Shown here: positions 25,201-35,453 of the stretch, piece by piece
Position numbering within the stretch: position 1 is the stretch's first letter
Layout: the number at the start of each line of letters is the position of its first letter
Assembly (NCBI GenBank): GCA_963773735.1
Contig: CAVZCK010000004.1
Location: 1-64,000, forward strand
Reading direction: 5' to 3'
DNA: 64,000 nt
DNA from: CAVZCK01 sp963773735
GTDB taxonomy: Bacteria; Pseudomonadota; Alphaproteobacteria; Rhizobiales; Rhodomicrobiaceae
Notes under the pieces: model-generated
What the model was told of the DNA's origin: nothing
The model's input: only the letters and a program-made list of their open reading frames with translations
Database searches by the model: none
Position numbers and translations under genes: made by a program

Positions 25201-26183
25201 AGGCGCTCATTTACAGCTCGGCCGCGACGGTGGAGCTGCGCGACGTCCCAGCACCTGAGCCGGCCCAGAACGAGGTCGTGGTGCGGGTCGAGGCTGCGGG
25301 TATTTGCGGATCGGATATGCATGCCTATCTCGGGCACGACGAACGCCGTCCCCCGCCGCTCATCTTGGGCCACGAAGCCTCCGGTGTGATCGTTTCCGGC
25401 CCGCGCGAGGGCACCTTTGTTGCCGTAAACCCGCTGGTGACATGCGGGCTCTGCAGCTACTGCGTGGCGGGACGCGAGAATCTATGCCCCGACCGCCAGA
25501 TCATCTCGATGCCGCCGCGCCAGGGCGCATTTGCCGAACTGATCGTCATTCCGGAGCGCAATTTGCTCGAGCTGCCTGCCGGCTTTGCGTTCGAGAAAGC
25601 CGCGATGACGGAGCCGCTCGCTTGTGGCTGGCACGCCGCCAAGCGAGCGCGAAAGCTGGTTGAGACGGTACCGTCGTCCACGACGTGTCTCGTCATCGGC
25701 GGGGGCGCCATCGGTTTTGGTGCGGCGCTGGCGCTGAGCGCCCAGGGCTTCGGCCAAATCACCATCGCTGAGCGGAATGAGAAGCGCCGACTTGCGCTGC
25801 GGAAGAGCTGCGCCTTCGACTTGATCAAATCAACGGACGAAACCGAGCCAGGCTTTCAACTGATCGTGGATGCCCACGGAGACGCTCTCAGCCGTGCCGC
25901 GGCTTCGCGTCTCGCCGCGCCGTCCGGCATCATCGTACACCTCGGTCTTGCGGGCCGTGAGGGCGGCCTTGATGCAAGGCGGATGACCCTGCAGGAAATT
26001 ACATTCATCGGATCCTACACCTATACAGCAGAGGATTTCCGCGAAACCTTCGCGGCGATGACGGACAACCGGCTTGGGCCATTGGATTGGTTCGACCAAT
26101 ATCCGCTCGAGCATGCGGACACGGTGTTTGCAGCATTGCGCAATGGCGAGATCGCAGCGCCAAAGGTCATTCTGCGCCCTTAA
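25197..26183 (+). CDS. Zinc-dependent alcohol dehydrogenase (MDR family), HpsP-like
   Basis: The 328-residue product belongs to the medium-chain dehydrogenases. It has the catalytic zinc ligands Cys37 (GICGSDMH) and GHEASG, the structural zinc cluster CGLCSYCVAGRENLC, and a nucleotide-binding turn VIGGGAIGFGAALALS. In hps clusters the third gene, hpsP, is of this family and acts on the other enantiomer or carbon of dihydroxypropanesulfonate. The assignment to HpsP comes from context only; a general polyol dehydrogenase is equally possible. ATG at 25197 overlaps the end of the short-chain dehydrogenase remnant. Intact. Confidence 0.8.
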   Translation: MKALIYSSAATVELRDVPAPEPAQNEVVVRVEAAGICGSDMHAYLGHDERRPPPLILGHEASGVIVSGPREGTFVAVNPLVTCGLCSYCVAGRENLCPDRQIISMPPRQGAFAELIVIPERNLLELPAGFAFEKAAMTEPLACGWHAAKRARKLVETVPSSTTCLVIGGGAIGFGAALALSAQGFGQITIAERNEKRRLALRKSCAFDLIKSTDETEPGFQLIVDAHGDALSRAAASRLAAPSGIIVHLGLAGREGGLDARRMTLQEITFIGSYTYTAEDFRETFAAMTDNRLGPLDWFDQYPLEHADTVFAALRNGEIAAPKVILRP

Positions 26184-26296
26184 ATGCAATCGGCGCATCA
26201 TCACCGACTTTCAATATGCGTGCCATTCCGGCCAACGGTTGCGATCCTGACACCCCCTGGTGGTGAGATCTGTTCCCTAAGCGGCCATTCCTTCAT

Positions 26297-26977
26297 TTAT
26301 TGCCGGCCGCCGACCTCATCGATATGTCGCAGCAGATCGGCCGGATCCTCGTAGACGCGATACGCTCCGGCCCGTTCCAGCTCATCCTGGCCGTAACCGC
26401 CGGAGAGGAGGCCAATTCCGAGAGCACGCGCGCGGCGGGACGCCAGCATGTCCCAGACGCTGTCGCCGACCACGGTGGCTGTCTCGACGGCGATGCCTAG
26501 CCGCTCGGCAACAGCGAGAAAAAGGTCCGGATCGGGTTTGGCGTGCTTCACCTGATCGCGTGTAACGACCGGAATGCGATTAAAATCAATGCCGAGTTTC
26601 TCCAGGATCGGCCCGGCCGTCTCCATCCGGCCGCTGGTCGCGATTCCCCATAGGATGCCGGCATGCTTCAAATAAGCGAGCAAGTCGCGGGCGCCAGGGA
26701 GCGGTTCGATCGCCGCCGAGTTCCGCCTATAGGCAGCGGCATGGAGCCGCCGCAGGCGTTCGACGCGGTCGGGATCGATCGTCTCGCCCGTCTCGCGCAG
26801 CAACATATTGGTGAACAGGCCGCCGCTCATGCCGATCTTGCGGTGGATGCGCCAGACCGACAGCGCGATCCCCTCCGCATCGAGGGCTTCTTGCCAGGCC
26901 AGCACGTGTTGATAAACGCTATCGACGAGCGTCCCGTCGAGATCGAAGAGAAACGACGTCTGCTGCTCGCTGGGCAT
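26297..26977 (-). CDS. HAD superfamily phosphatase, phosphoglycolate phosphatase-like
   Basis: The 226-residue product has the HAD motifs: FLFDLDGTLVDS (motif I with nucleophile Asp), WGIATSGR (motif II), HAKPDPDLF (motif III Lys) and VGDSVWDM (motif IV). A helical cap sits between motifs I and II, as in beta-phosphoglucomutase and phosphoglycolate phosphatase relatives. The ATG at 26995 is an alternative start. The gene converges with the transporter operon and its partner substrate is not indicated by context. Confidence 0.85.
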   Translation of the reverse strand: MPSEQQTSFLFDLDGTLVDSVYQHVLAWQEALDAEGIALSVWRIHRKIGMSGGLFTNMLLRETGETIDPDRVERLRRLHAAAYRRNSAAIEPLPGARDLLAYLKHAGILWGIATSGRMETAGPILEKLGIDFNRIPVVTRDQVKHAKPDPDLFLAVAERLGIAVETATVVGDSVWDMLASRRARALGIGLLSGGYGQDELERAGAYRVYEDPADLLRHIDEVGGRQ

Positions 26978-27068
26978 GGTTTGAAATCCATCCATAGTGC
27001 GGGCTCGAAGGAACGAGCCGTCCAAGCCTCTCACCCGGCATTCTGACGCCGGGCCGGGAAAAACGCTA

Positions 27069-27141
27069 GTGGAGCGAATTTGACATTTGAGTCCGCCTGT
27101 CGCGAGCTCGCGCTCAAATGTCAAATTCAAAAGCTCCACTC
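27069..27141. repeat. Large palindrome 1
   Basis: AGTGGAGC and TTTGACATTTGAG are repeated in inverted order at the other end as CTCAAATGTCAAA and GCTCCACT, around a GC-rich centre that contains a smaller palindrome (CGCGAGCTCGCG). The structure could form a long hairpin. It resembles REP-type elements. Confidence 0.75.
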
Positions 27142-27156
27142 GAATCATAACGTTGC

Positions 27157-27233
27157 TAGTGGTCCTTTCGATTCCGGCATTTGCTCTCGAACGTGCTGCA
27201 AGCGGATGCAAATGCCGGAATTGGACCACTAGC
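27157..27233. repeat. Large palindrome 2
   Basis: CTAGTGGTCC and ATTCCGGCATTTGC are matched by GCAAATGCCGGAATT and GGACCACTAG. The element lies 15 bases after palindrome 1 and shares the CTAGTGG start, but its internal sequence is different. Two such elements in a row upstream of the TauE gene may act as a terminator, promoter block or mobile REP element. Confidence 0.75.
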
Positions 27234-27313
27234 AGCGCCGCAAACGCGGGATCGCCGTGGCGCCGCCCACCGCCCTTGTGGCATCGTGGCGCGCTGCGAC
27301 CGGGGGCCACACA

Positions 27314-28072
27314 GTGCTGATTGATCCTGCCACCATCCTTGTCACCCTTACGGGCGTCTTCCTCATCTCCTTCATGAGGGGAGCCTTCGGCGGCGGCTTC
27401 GCCATCATCGGCATCCCGCTTCTGTCGCTGGTCATGGATCCGTTGACCGCCGGCGGGCTGCTCGCGCCGCTCTTCATCTCGATGGATATTTTTGCCCTTC
27501 GCTATTGGCGCCCATCCACCTGGTCGAAACCGGATCTCATTGTCCTCCTGCCCTGCCTGATTGTCGGTATCGGTTTCGGCACCATCACGCTGCGCCTGCT
27601 TGATGAGCGCGCCATCGCCATCGCGATTGCCCTGATCACCTTGACGTTCAGCCTCATATGGTTCGGCGGAGGCGGCAAAATTCAGGTTCGCCCGCGATCC
27701 GCTTTCAAAGCCGCCGCCGCGGGATTGAGTTCGGGCATCACCACGATGGTTGCCCATTCGGGCGGACCGGCGCTCGCCATGTATCTCCTGCCGCTCGGCA
27801 TGGCGAAAGAGGTCTACGCCGGCACGACGAGCTTCTTCTTCACCGTCGGCAATGCCGTCAAGGCGGTGCCATGGCTATTGCTGGTGAAGCCGACCCAGAC
27901 GGTGTGGGCGCTCATGGCGCTTGTCCTGCCGGCCGTTCCACTCGGCATCTGGGCCGGCTGGAAATTGCACGCGCGGCTCGATCAGCGGCAGCTCTACCGC
28001 ACGTGCTACGGCTTACTGATTGTCACCGCGCTCAAGCTGCTGTGGGACGGCATTTCGGGTTATTTGCGGTGA
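27314..28072 (+). CDS. TauE/SafE family anion exporter
   Basis: The 252-residue product has about eight membrane helices in two related halves, typical of TauE/SafE: PATILVTLTGVFLISFMRG, FGGGFAIIGIPLLSLVMDP and, in the second half, GLSSGITTMVAHSGGPALAM. Family members export sulfite, sulfoacetate or related anions. Sulfite is the end product of sulfonate breakdown, so it fits the HpsN-like operon 1.1 kb upstream, though the HAD gene and two palindromes separate them. Start taken as GTG 27314 with GGGGG upstream; the frame is open from 27257. Confidence 0.82.
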   Translation: MLIDPATILVTLTGVFLISFMRGAFGGGFAIIGIPLLSLVMDPLTAGGLLAPLFISMDIFALRYWRPSTWSKPDLIVLLPCLIVGIGFGTITLRLLDERAIAIAIALITLTFSLIWFGGGGKIQVRPRSAFKAAAAGLSSGITTMVAHSGGPALAMYLLPLGMAKEVYAGTTSFFFTVGNAVKAVPWLLLVKPTQTVWALMALVLPAVPLGIWAGWKLHARLDQRQLYRTCYGLLIVTALKLLWDGISGYLR

Positions 28073-28209
28073 TGCCGGGACTTCCCGTTGGTCGAGCTTC
28101 TCCGCTCTCTGACGAATCCAAACCAGGCCCATCTCGATCCAGGTGTGGCTGGTATTTGCAGAACGCCGACGTCATCGTGCCGGCGACGAGCTGTCGTCAG
28201 GTGGACCGG

Positions 28210-31200
28210 CTATCGGTGGAGGAGCGCCGCCATGCTTTTTTCGATGCGCACCTCTTCCGCCTTTGCCTGCTGCATGCGAGCAATGCCAAGCGCTACCGCA
28301 AATCGCTGTTCGCCATCACCGACTTTGCCAGCCGCACACAGCAGTTCACCCTGCGCTCGATAGAGTGCGGCGGCGGCCTGCCGTTCGCCGGTTCGCTCGG
28401 CGAGCTTAATCGCCTTGTCGAGGAGGCTGAAGGCTTCTTCCATCTCGCCGAGCTTGGCGTGGGCCCCGGCAAGGGTGGCAAGCTGGACCGGCCGAAACAA
28501 CCGCGAACTCATTGCATCGGCCGCATCAATGGCCGCGCGTATCATGTCGATGCCTTGCCGGCAATCGCCGCGGCGCACGACAGTCGCACCGAGCGCAAAG
28601 CGCGCCCACATCTCGAAATTCTTCAGACCGTGCTGCTCGCAAAAACGAACAACCTCCGAGGCCTGGTCAACATCTGGATTGAGGCCGCCGGGGATAGGCG
28701 TCAACAGATCCGTGACCAGCGACAGGGCGATCGACATGGGATGCTCGCTCGCATTCGCGTGCTCGATCGACCGCGCTGTGGCATGCCGCGCCAGTTCCGC
28801 CTCTCCGAGAACGAAATAGACGCCTGCGAGAAAGGCGAGGGCCACGACATGATGGCTGCTGAAAATCCCCAGCTCGGCAATGTTTTCCGGCTCCCGATCG
28901 AAAATCTCGACGGCCTGCTCGAAATGCCGCCTCGCTTCGACGAATGCCCCCATCGAGGCTCGAGTTTGCCCAAGCAGCGTGTGAGCGCGCCCGAGCCTCG
29001 TCTCATGTTCCTGCGCCAGCGCCATATGCCGCTCAGCGATCGTCAGCGCCTTATCGATTTCGGCGCGGCCGTAATGAACGTTGAACAGGCCAAGCAGCAC
29101 CTCCATGTGCTCCGAAACGTTTCCGGCTTCGCTGACGAGCTGTTCGGCGCGCTGGAAAACCTCACGGCTTTCAGAGGCTGCATAGCCTTTCGTCGCCATC
29201 ATGGCGGGGCCGAGTGCAATATGGAGATCGATCTGCCTGCGCGTGCGTTCGGCCGACGCCGGTAATGTGTCGGCAAGCTTAATACCCTCAGAGAAATGCT
29301 GTACCGCTTCGACAAGAGCCGAACGGCTGGCGGCACGTTCGCCGGCCATGAGCCAATAGTCGATTGCCAGTTCCGGCATCGCGGCGTTCGCGAAATGGCC
29401 GGCGATGATCTCCGGCTGCATGGCGACCGTCTCCGGAAATTGCTGTTGCAGAACGCGCGCGATTTGCCCATGCAGGGCCCGTCGGTCACTGCGCAATAGC
29501 GTGCCGTAGGCCACATCCTGAATCAATGCATGGCGGAAAGCGTATGTCGGCTCCGGGCGAGGTCCGGTCGAGAGGATCAATTCGGCATTGATGAGCTGCT
29601 CGAGACAGGTGTGCAGATCCTGCTCGCTGCGATCCGGCAGCAGCGGCCGCAGCAATTCAAGCTTGAACTCCCGCCCAAGTGCTGCGGCGACCATCGCCAC
29701 CTGTCGCGCCTGTCCCAGCCGGTCGAGCCGTGACATCAGCGAAGCCTGCAAGGCAGCGGGGATGGTTATCGGTCGGTCCACGGAAGGTGGTGGCGCACGG
29801 CCTGAAACGGCTTCGCTGGCACCGCTTTCCAGCGTCGATCTCGTTAGCTCTTCCAGGAAGAGTGGAATTCCCTCCGCGCGCGCCACGATGCTCTGCACCG
29901 CGGCGCCTGAAAGCTGGTCGGCGTCGGCAATCCTTCTAACGATAATTTCGGCGTTCTGAGCGTCGATCGCCCCGAGAGGGATAGTGGCGATGTGTGTGCC
30001 ATCAGGCCAGGTGTCCCCGCTTTCGCTGCGAATTGTCAGCATAACGAGAACGGGCAGTCCCCGGACATGCTGAATGAGCATGTCAAGCAATTCCCGGCTG
30101 GTTGCGTCCATCCAGTGGACGTCTTCGACAAGGATAATCATCGGCCGCTGCCGGGCGACGGTCTCCAAGCTCCTCAGCAACGCTTGGAACAGGAACTCCA
30201 GTTTCCGGCGCGCATCGAGCTGCGGCGGCTTGAAGTGGTCCGAAACCGGCAACGCCATCAGGTCGCCAATCAGTGCGGTCACCTCGCGGGACCGATCGCC
30301 GGTGCTGGCCAAATGCGCATCGAGCTTGTCCAACTTAGTCTCGACCGAATCGGCGGGTTCGAGCTGAGCGGTCTGCCGCAACTGCGCCAACAGCGGGTGC
30401 AGCATGCTGCGACTGTGATGGGGCGAACAGTCATAGCGGCGGATGATGGGGAATTGCCGCCTTATACGGCGGATGAAATCGACGGCGAGCCGTGATTTGC
30501 CGATGCCAGCTTCGCCTGAGATGATTGCGACCTGTCCCTGACCGCTTGACGCCTTCTCCCAGAGCTCGAGCAACCGCTTTCTTTCCGCTTCGCGTCCAAC
30601 GATTGGGCGCTTTGATCGCAGCGCTTCGAAGCGATAGGCAAGCTCGCTCTGGCCGATCACTTGCCACGCAGTGATAGGCTCGGCGAAACCCTTGACGTGA
30701 CGCAATTGCAAGGGCCGATATTCGAAAAGCCCGCCGACCAGCCGCTGGGTATCGAAAGCAATCACCACCGTCCCTGGCTCGGCGAGGCTCTGAAGCCGGG
30801 CGGCCAGATTGGGCGTCTCTCCCACCACGGCCGGCCTGTCGGCGCCAGCCGAATTGAGAAGGTCACCGACAATCACGATGCCGGTCGCAATGCCTACGCG
30901 AACGGTGAATTTTTCCGCGAGATTATTGCCGTCATTGATGCGTGTCGTCAGGTCGAGCCCAGCCCTCACTGCCCGCTCGGCGTCGTCCTCATTCGCCGCT
31001 GGGAAGCCGAAATAGGCAAGGATGCCGTCGCCAGCGTAGCGCGCGACGATGCCGCCGGTGGCCTCGATAATCTCGGTCGCCCGCCGCTGATAGGCCGCGA
31101 GCACCTCATGCAGGTCTTCGGCGTCGAGGCGGGCGGCAAGTGCCGTCGATCCAACGAGGTCGCAGAATAATATGGTGAGCAGCCTCCGCTCAGCCGGCAT

Positions 31201-31315
31201 GCTCGCCGAGACTAGAGCTTGCGGACATGATGCTACCGCCGCGCACCGGCGTGCCGCATTCAGGGCAGCTCGTCGCGCTGTCCGTAAAGCGGCGTTTGCA
31301 ATGCGTGCATTCCAT
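28210..31315 (-). CDS. Class III adenylate/guanylate cyclase with AAA ATPase and TPR regions (one frameshift)
   Basis: From the ATG at 31315 the first frame encodes a zinc ribbon (MECTHCKRRF and SCPECG). One extra base near 31205-31215 then shifts to the long frame. This gives a class III cyclase domain with the metal-binding LFCDLVGST and YAGDGILAYFG, then a hinge REAERKRLLELWEKA, an AAA/STAND ATPase with Walker A GEAGIGKSR and Walker B MIILVEDVHWMD, and about 400 residues of TPR-like helices. This order (ribbon, cyclase, ATPase, TPR) is a known family of large signalling proteins in Hyphomicrobiales. It probably makes cAMP in response to protein interactions; the ligand is unknown. Confidence 0.88.
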
Positions 31316-31700
31316 ATCGGCTCACCCGCCTGGAAACGGACGACAGACGGTGAAACTGGAAAATCTGTCCCGCGGGCAGACCAGCCGGTCACCGGGACGC
31401 CTGGCCTCCTTATGCGGTTCCTTACCACAAAAAAAGCGTGACACGACACGATAGACCTACGCTCACGTGGCAAAGGCGGCCTCGTCGGTGCGCTAAATCC
31501 CCCGGCTGCAAGCATGAGACAGACAAAGCCAAGGCCAACGCCGGCCAGAATTCTTCCGCAAACAAGAAGCGCGTGGACTTGTCGTCCCCCGCCGTCCGCG
31601 ACCATCGCACCCAGCCTCTCATACGCGATCATCGTTATTGAGGAAGAGCCTATGCGGGCGCTCATTCGCGGCTATCGATTGCGTCAAATTCGACTCCGCT
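31316..31700. other. Gap between the cyclase and Smr genes
   Basis: No gene that I can support. A minus-strand frame over 31422-31665 encodes one hydrophobic segment (CGRILAGVGLGFVCLMLAAG) that could be a small membrane protein, but it runs on without a conserved end. Confidence 0.3.
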
Positions 31701-32326
31701 TTAGGAGCGGTGAGACTTGCGGAGCCTGACATAGAGTGCGCCCTCGCCGCCGTGACGCAGGCTTGCGGTGGTATAGCTCAACACCATCCCCTGGAATTCC
31801 GGGTCCGAAAGCCATTGCGGAACGAGGCGGCGCAAGACACCCCGCTCGTCCATGAAATGATCGCGGCTGCGCTCGATCTCGCCGCGGCTTCCCTTGCCGG
31901 TGATGACGAGCACATGCCTATAGCCGCGCGTGGCGCAGCCGAGCAGGAAGGCGCGCAACGCGTTATGGGCCTCACGCTGCCGCATGCCATGCAGGTCGAT
32001 GCGCGCTTCGATCGCATGCGCCTCCCGCGCCAATCGGCGGCGCTGGCGCTCGTCGAACCGGGCAAGCGGAGCCGGCCCGCTGGCATGGGCAGCAGGATGT
32101 TTGCCGGTTTTTGGCAGGCTCCGTGGAGATTCGGCTGGCGAGGAGGTTTGCGGCGTGGAATTCGTCGGCTTTACCGCGGGGAGGGCGGTTTCGTCAGCGC
32201 TCGGCTCGGATGCCGCACCACGCCGCGGCCCCTTCGCAGAGCCTTGGCCTCGCGGGTGACAAACGACCACAGCTCCGCCTCTTCGGCGGTGAGCGGCCTT
32301 GTTCGCGATCGTGGCTCCGACGTCAT
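31701..32326 (-). CDS. Smr domain protein (MutS2 C-terminal-like), one frameshift
   Basis: From the ATG at 32326 (TSEPRSRTRPLTAEEAELW) the typical alphaproteobacterial N-terminus is read; a break near 32225 then leads to the second frame. The C-terminal Smr domain has the hallmark IDLHGMRQREAHNALRAFL and the second motif LVITGKGSRG. Smr domains are nucleases or nucleic acid-binding modules. The gene stands directly behind mltA, as in most Hyphomicrobiales. Confidence 0.85.
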
Positions 32327-32365
32327 GCGCATCCCTTACGAGCACTGTTATGTATACAATGTCCG

Positions 32366-33517
32366 TTAATTTGGGATGAGCACGTAAAAATCACAGGGGT
32401 GTTTGGTTTCGCCGGCGATGCGCCCGGCCTTGGCGCCGCTGCCCCAGAAAATGTCGCCGCGGACTGGGCCGCGTATGGCCGAGCCCGTATCCTGCGCGAT
32501 CATCAGCCGCTCGACGCGATGCGCCCTTGCTGTCTTTCAGCTCCGGTGCGGAAATCCAGATCGGCAGGCCGAGCTGATGATAGCGCGGGTCGACGGCGAG
32601 GCTCCGGCCGGGCGTCAGCGGCAGGCCTAGCGCGCCATGCGGCCCTTCGCCATGCTCGGTTTTCTCCAGAACCTGGAAAAATGGATAAGACTTGTTCTCC
32701 CACATCAGCTTGCGGCCGCGTTCGGGATCAGCGCGCATCCAGTCGAGCACGGTTTGCAGCGAGGCGCCGGCCGCCTGCAGAATGCCCCGCTCGATGAGAA
32801 TCTTGCCGATCGACGTATAGGGATGGCCGTTCTTGCCGGCGAAGCCGATGCGCAGGCCCTTGCCGTCCGGGAGGCGGATCAGGCCTGAGCCCTGGATCTG
32901 CATGACGAAAGTGTCGTAGGGTCGGCCAGATAGGCGATCTCCAGGCCCTTGCCGCGCAGCGCGCCCTGTTCGATCTCCTGGCGCGTGTAATAGGGGACGG
33001 GGCCGGCCGGGGTGAGGCGCGCGGCGGTCAGATCGGCGGCCAGATGCCCCCGCTCCGCCGGGCTTTTGATCAGGGTGAGATCGTTCGGCATCGCATAGAT
33101 CGGGATCTGAAACCTGCCCATAGGCTTGAGCGAGCCCTCGATCTCCGGCTCGAAATAGCCGGTCAGCAGCGCGCCCTGGGCCGGCCGCTTGACGAGATAG
33201 GGCTTGAAGTTGGCTTCGAAGAAACGCCGGGCATCGGCGCGCGAAAGCTTGCCGCCCAGCATCTGCGCCAGATCGCACACGGCCTTGACCGCCTGATCGG
33301 CTTCGGCTAGCTCGGTCAGCCGGCCGCAGGACTTATAGAACGTGGCGAAAGCCGCGGCCTGATCGTCCTCGGGCCAGCCCTTGATCTGTGCATAGTCGAC
33401 GGGAGTCTTGTCGAGCGCCAGGCGCTGCCCGGCCTCGGCGTCACTGAACTGCCACTGCCACAGATTTGCGCCGGCCATGATCCCCGTGACCACCAACGCG
33501 CATCGAAGCGCACGCAT
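32366..33517 (-). CDS. mltA: Membrane-bound lytic murein transglycosylase A (two frameshifts)
   Basis: MltA cleaves peptidoglycan glycan strands with formation of anhydromuramic acid. A signal-like N-terminus is followed by the MltA core: ALLTGYFEPEIEGSLKPMG, then TFVMQIQGSGLIRLPDGK and PYTSIGKILIERGIL. The catalytic 3D domain follows, with MIAQDTGSAIRGPVRGDIF and a C-terminal HPCDFYVLIPN. The frame breaks near 32930 and again near 32550; all parts are present and in order, so sequence error is likely. The smr gene begins 39 bases after the stop. Confidence 0.87.
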
Positions 33518-33821
33518 CGACCGCCTGTCCCCCCGAGAAAATTCCGATCGCCTCTGTGGTGATCGGGACGTCCCCTAAATTGTTCTGGTAACCGCTTGAG
33601 AGGAGATTTTCCGATCTAAAACCAGACGAGAAATCGATCCTTGCCGGTGTCCCTTCCAATCGGACGTTCGCTACGCACCTAGCGGCGGAATAAGGCAAAG
33701 TTCGGGTTCGGGACATTCGTGCACCGACACATTCACATCCTTCATGCGTCCATGCACCAGCGCTTTGTTCGTGCATCAATTTTGCCAAACTTCGGCTGTC
33801 GCCTCCGTTTGGATTGATGCA
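33518..33821. other. Gap between mltA and the Tim44-like gene
   Basis: About 300 bases with no reading frame that resembles a gene and no clear RNA structure. It should contain the promoter of mltA. Confidence 0.4.
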
Positions 33822-34535
33822 TTAGCTCGCCGCGCTTGTCGCGACGAGCCGCCAATTCGGATCGCGGGAGGTCACATCGCGCGAAAACGTCCAGACGTCG
33901 GTAACGTCGCGGATCTGCGTCGGACTGCCGTCGATCACCTCGCCGGCGCGATTCCGCGTGGCCGTAATCAGATCGCTCACGAATTTGACGGTGACATTCG
34001 CCATCTTTCCCGCGAGTTCGGCGTCGATAATTTCCGAGCTGGAAATGCCGACGAATTTGAAGTCGACGGTCTCGCCGTTCCGCTCGCGTTCGCCGATCGC
34101 CGTCGAAAAGCTGTCGAACACCTCTCGGCTCAAAAGCTGCTTCAGCGCCTTCCGATCGCCCTCGGCAAAGGCGGTGACGATCATTTCATAGGCGGCTTTG
34201 GCGCCCTGCATGAAGTGCTTCGGGTCGAAGCTTGGATCCGCCTTCGCGAGCGCTTGAAGTTTACCGGCCACCTCACTACCCTCCGGGGCCACGTCCTTCA
34301 GCCTCTTTGCAAATGCGTCTTCGTCGAGTTCCGTTGCCATACGCGGCGGCTCGCCGCGCGGCAACGTCACAACATTGTCGCGCAATGGCTTACTATTGGC
34401 GTCCTGGGTCGAATACGGATCATAGCGGGGCCGTTCGTTCCCCGTCCGGCGTCCTAGCACGCTGCGAAGCCGTAGGAAAATCACAACTGCTATGACCAGA
34501 AAAAGCAAAGTTACAATGTCGAATGTGCCGTTCAT
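33822..34535 (-). CDS. Tim44-like domain protein
   Basis: The 237-residue product has one N-terminal membrane anchor (FDIVTLLFLVIAVVIFLRL), a charged linker, and a C-terminal Tim44 domain at about residues 90-235 with FMQGAKAAYEMIVTAFAEGD and WTFSRDVTSRDPNWRLVAT. In alphaproteobacteria the protein is an inner-membrane relative of the mitochondrial import motor subunit. It is a regular neighbour of secB, fxsA and mltA, here divergent from fxsA. Intact. Confidence 0.92.
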   Translation of the reverse strand: MNGTFDIVTLLFLVIAVVIFLRLRSVLGRRTGNERPRYDPYSTQDANSKPLRDNVVTLPRGEPPRMATELDEDAFAKRLKDVAPEGSEVAGKLQALAKADPSFDPKHFMQGAKAAYEMIVTAFAEGDRKALKQLLSREVFDSFSTAIGERERNGETVDFKFVGISSSEIIDAELAGKMANVTVKFVSDLITATRNRAGEVIDGSPTQIRDVTDVWTFSRDVTSRDPNWRLVATSAAS

Positions 34536-34747
34536 CTTGCCGCAGCTTCTATGGATACATATGTGCGCGTTGAAGGCCGTCCACTATCATATAGGGCTCG
34601 GCCGTGGCGACCGCCAGCGATTAACGGGCGGAAGAGAACGTGCCGTGCATCCTATAGCAAATTACGCGATCGAAACGGTTAAGCCAACCGGCAACAATTT
34701 CCTATTTGGTGTTGACGGTCCCCTTTCCGACCCCGGGCCTTAACAGT

Positions 34748-35326
34748 ATGGCACTTATTTTGTTCCTAATCTTCATTGTCGTGCCGATCGCCGAGGTTGC
34801 GGTGTTCATCGAGGCTGGCCGGCTGATCGGCGTCCTGCCGACCATAGCCATCACAATCGGCACCGCGATCGCCGGCAGCATTCTGATGCGGATGCAGGGA
34901 TTTGCCACGCTCAACCGGTTCGCCCAAGCTTTGGAGAGGGGCGAGATGCCGGTGACGCCGGTGATCGACGGAATGGGCATTCTGGTGGCCGGGCTCTTGC
35001 TGATCACGCCAGGGCTGTTGACCGATGCCATTGGGTTCCTGCTCTTCATACCGCCGTTCAGGCGCGCCTTGGCGAGATGGCTGTTCAACAAGGCGCTGAA
35101 GAGCGGCGGTATCCATATCCGCACCTTCGGACAAAGACCTAGCGGCCGCGCCTCATCAGGCACCTCACCGCCGCGCGGCCCGACCTTTCGCAAGGCCGAC
35201 GACGTCATCGACGCGGATTTCGAGACCATTGACCCTGATGATCGCAGCAAGGCGGAGCCGCCAAAGCCGGAGGAAGACGCCGGACATCGGCGAAACGGCT
35301 CGCCATGGCGGCTCCGGCGCGAATAG
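34748..35326 (+). CDS. fxsA: FxsA family membrane protein
   Basis: The 192-residue product has three to four membrane helices (ALILFLIFIVVPIAEVAVFI, VLPTIAITIGTAIAGSILM, GILVAGLLLITPGLLTDAIG) and an FxsA-type hydrophilic tail. In E. coli, FxsA counteracts exclusion of phage T7 by the F plasmid; the native role is unknown. The start at 34748 is the first residue of the conserved membrane helix. The final 20 residues look out of frame in character (RRNGSPWRLRRE), so the true stop may be earlier. Divergent from the Tim44-like gene. Confidence 0.9.
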   Translation: MALILFLIFIVVPIAEVAVFIEAGRLIGVLPTIAITIGTAIAGSILMRMQGFATLNRFAQALERGEMPVTPVIDGMGILVAGLLLITPGLLTDAIGFLLFIPPFRRALARWLFNKALKSGGIHIRTFGQRPSGRASSGTSPPRGPTFRKADDVIDADFETIDPDDRSKAEPPKPEEDAGHRRNGSPWRLRRE

Positions 35327-35453
35327 CACGCCGGATGCGGAAGGCGGTTGCCCGGCTTTTCCCGGCGTGCTAGCGACTGCGATGAAAGCGCGCCTGAGGC
35401 CGTCGCACGCCGAATGTGACAGACCCGACAGCGGCACCCAGGGTTTGAGAGCG

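Noticed and set aside
26297..27757. A 486-residue protein with HAD domain at its C-terminus
   Set aside because: Everything upstream of 26995 is antisense to TauE and the palindromes; only the HAD part has recognisable motifs.
27658..29265. Very long open frame on the plus strand across the TauE and cyclase genes
   Set aside because: It is a shadow of two genes in other frames; the protein has no domain and mixed composition.
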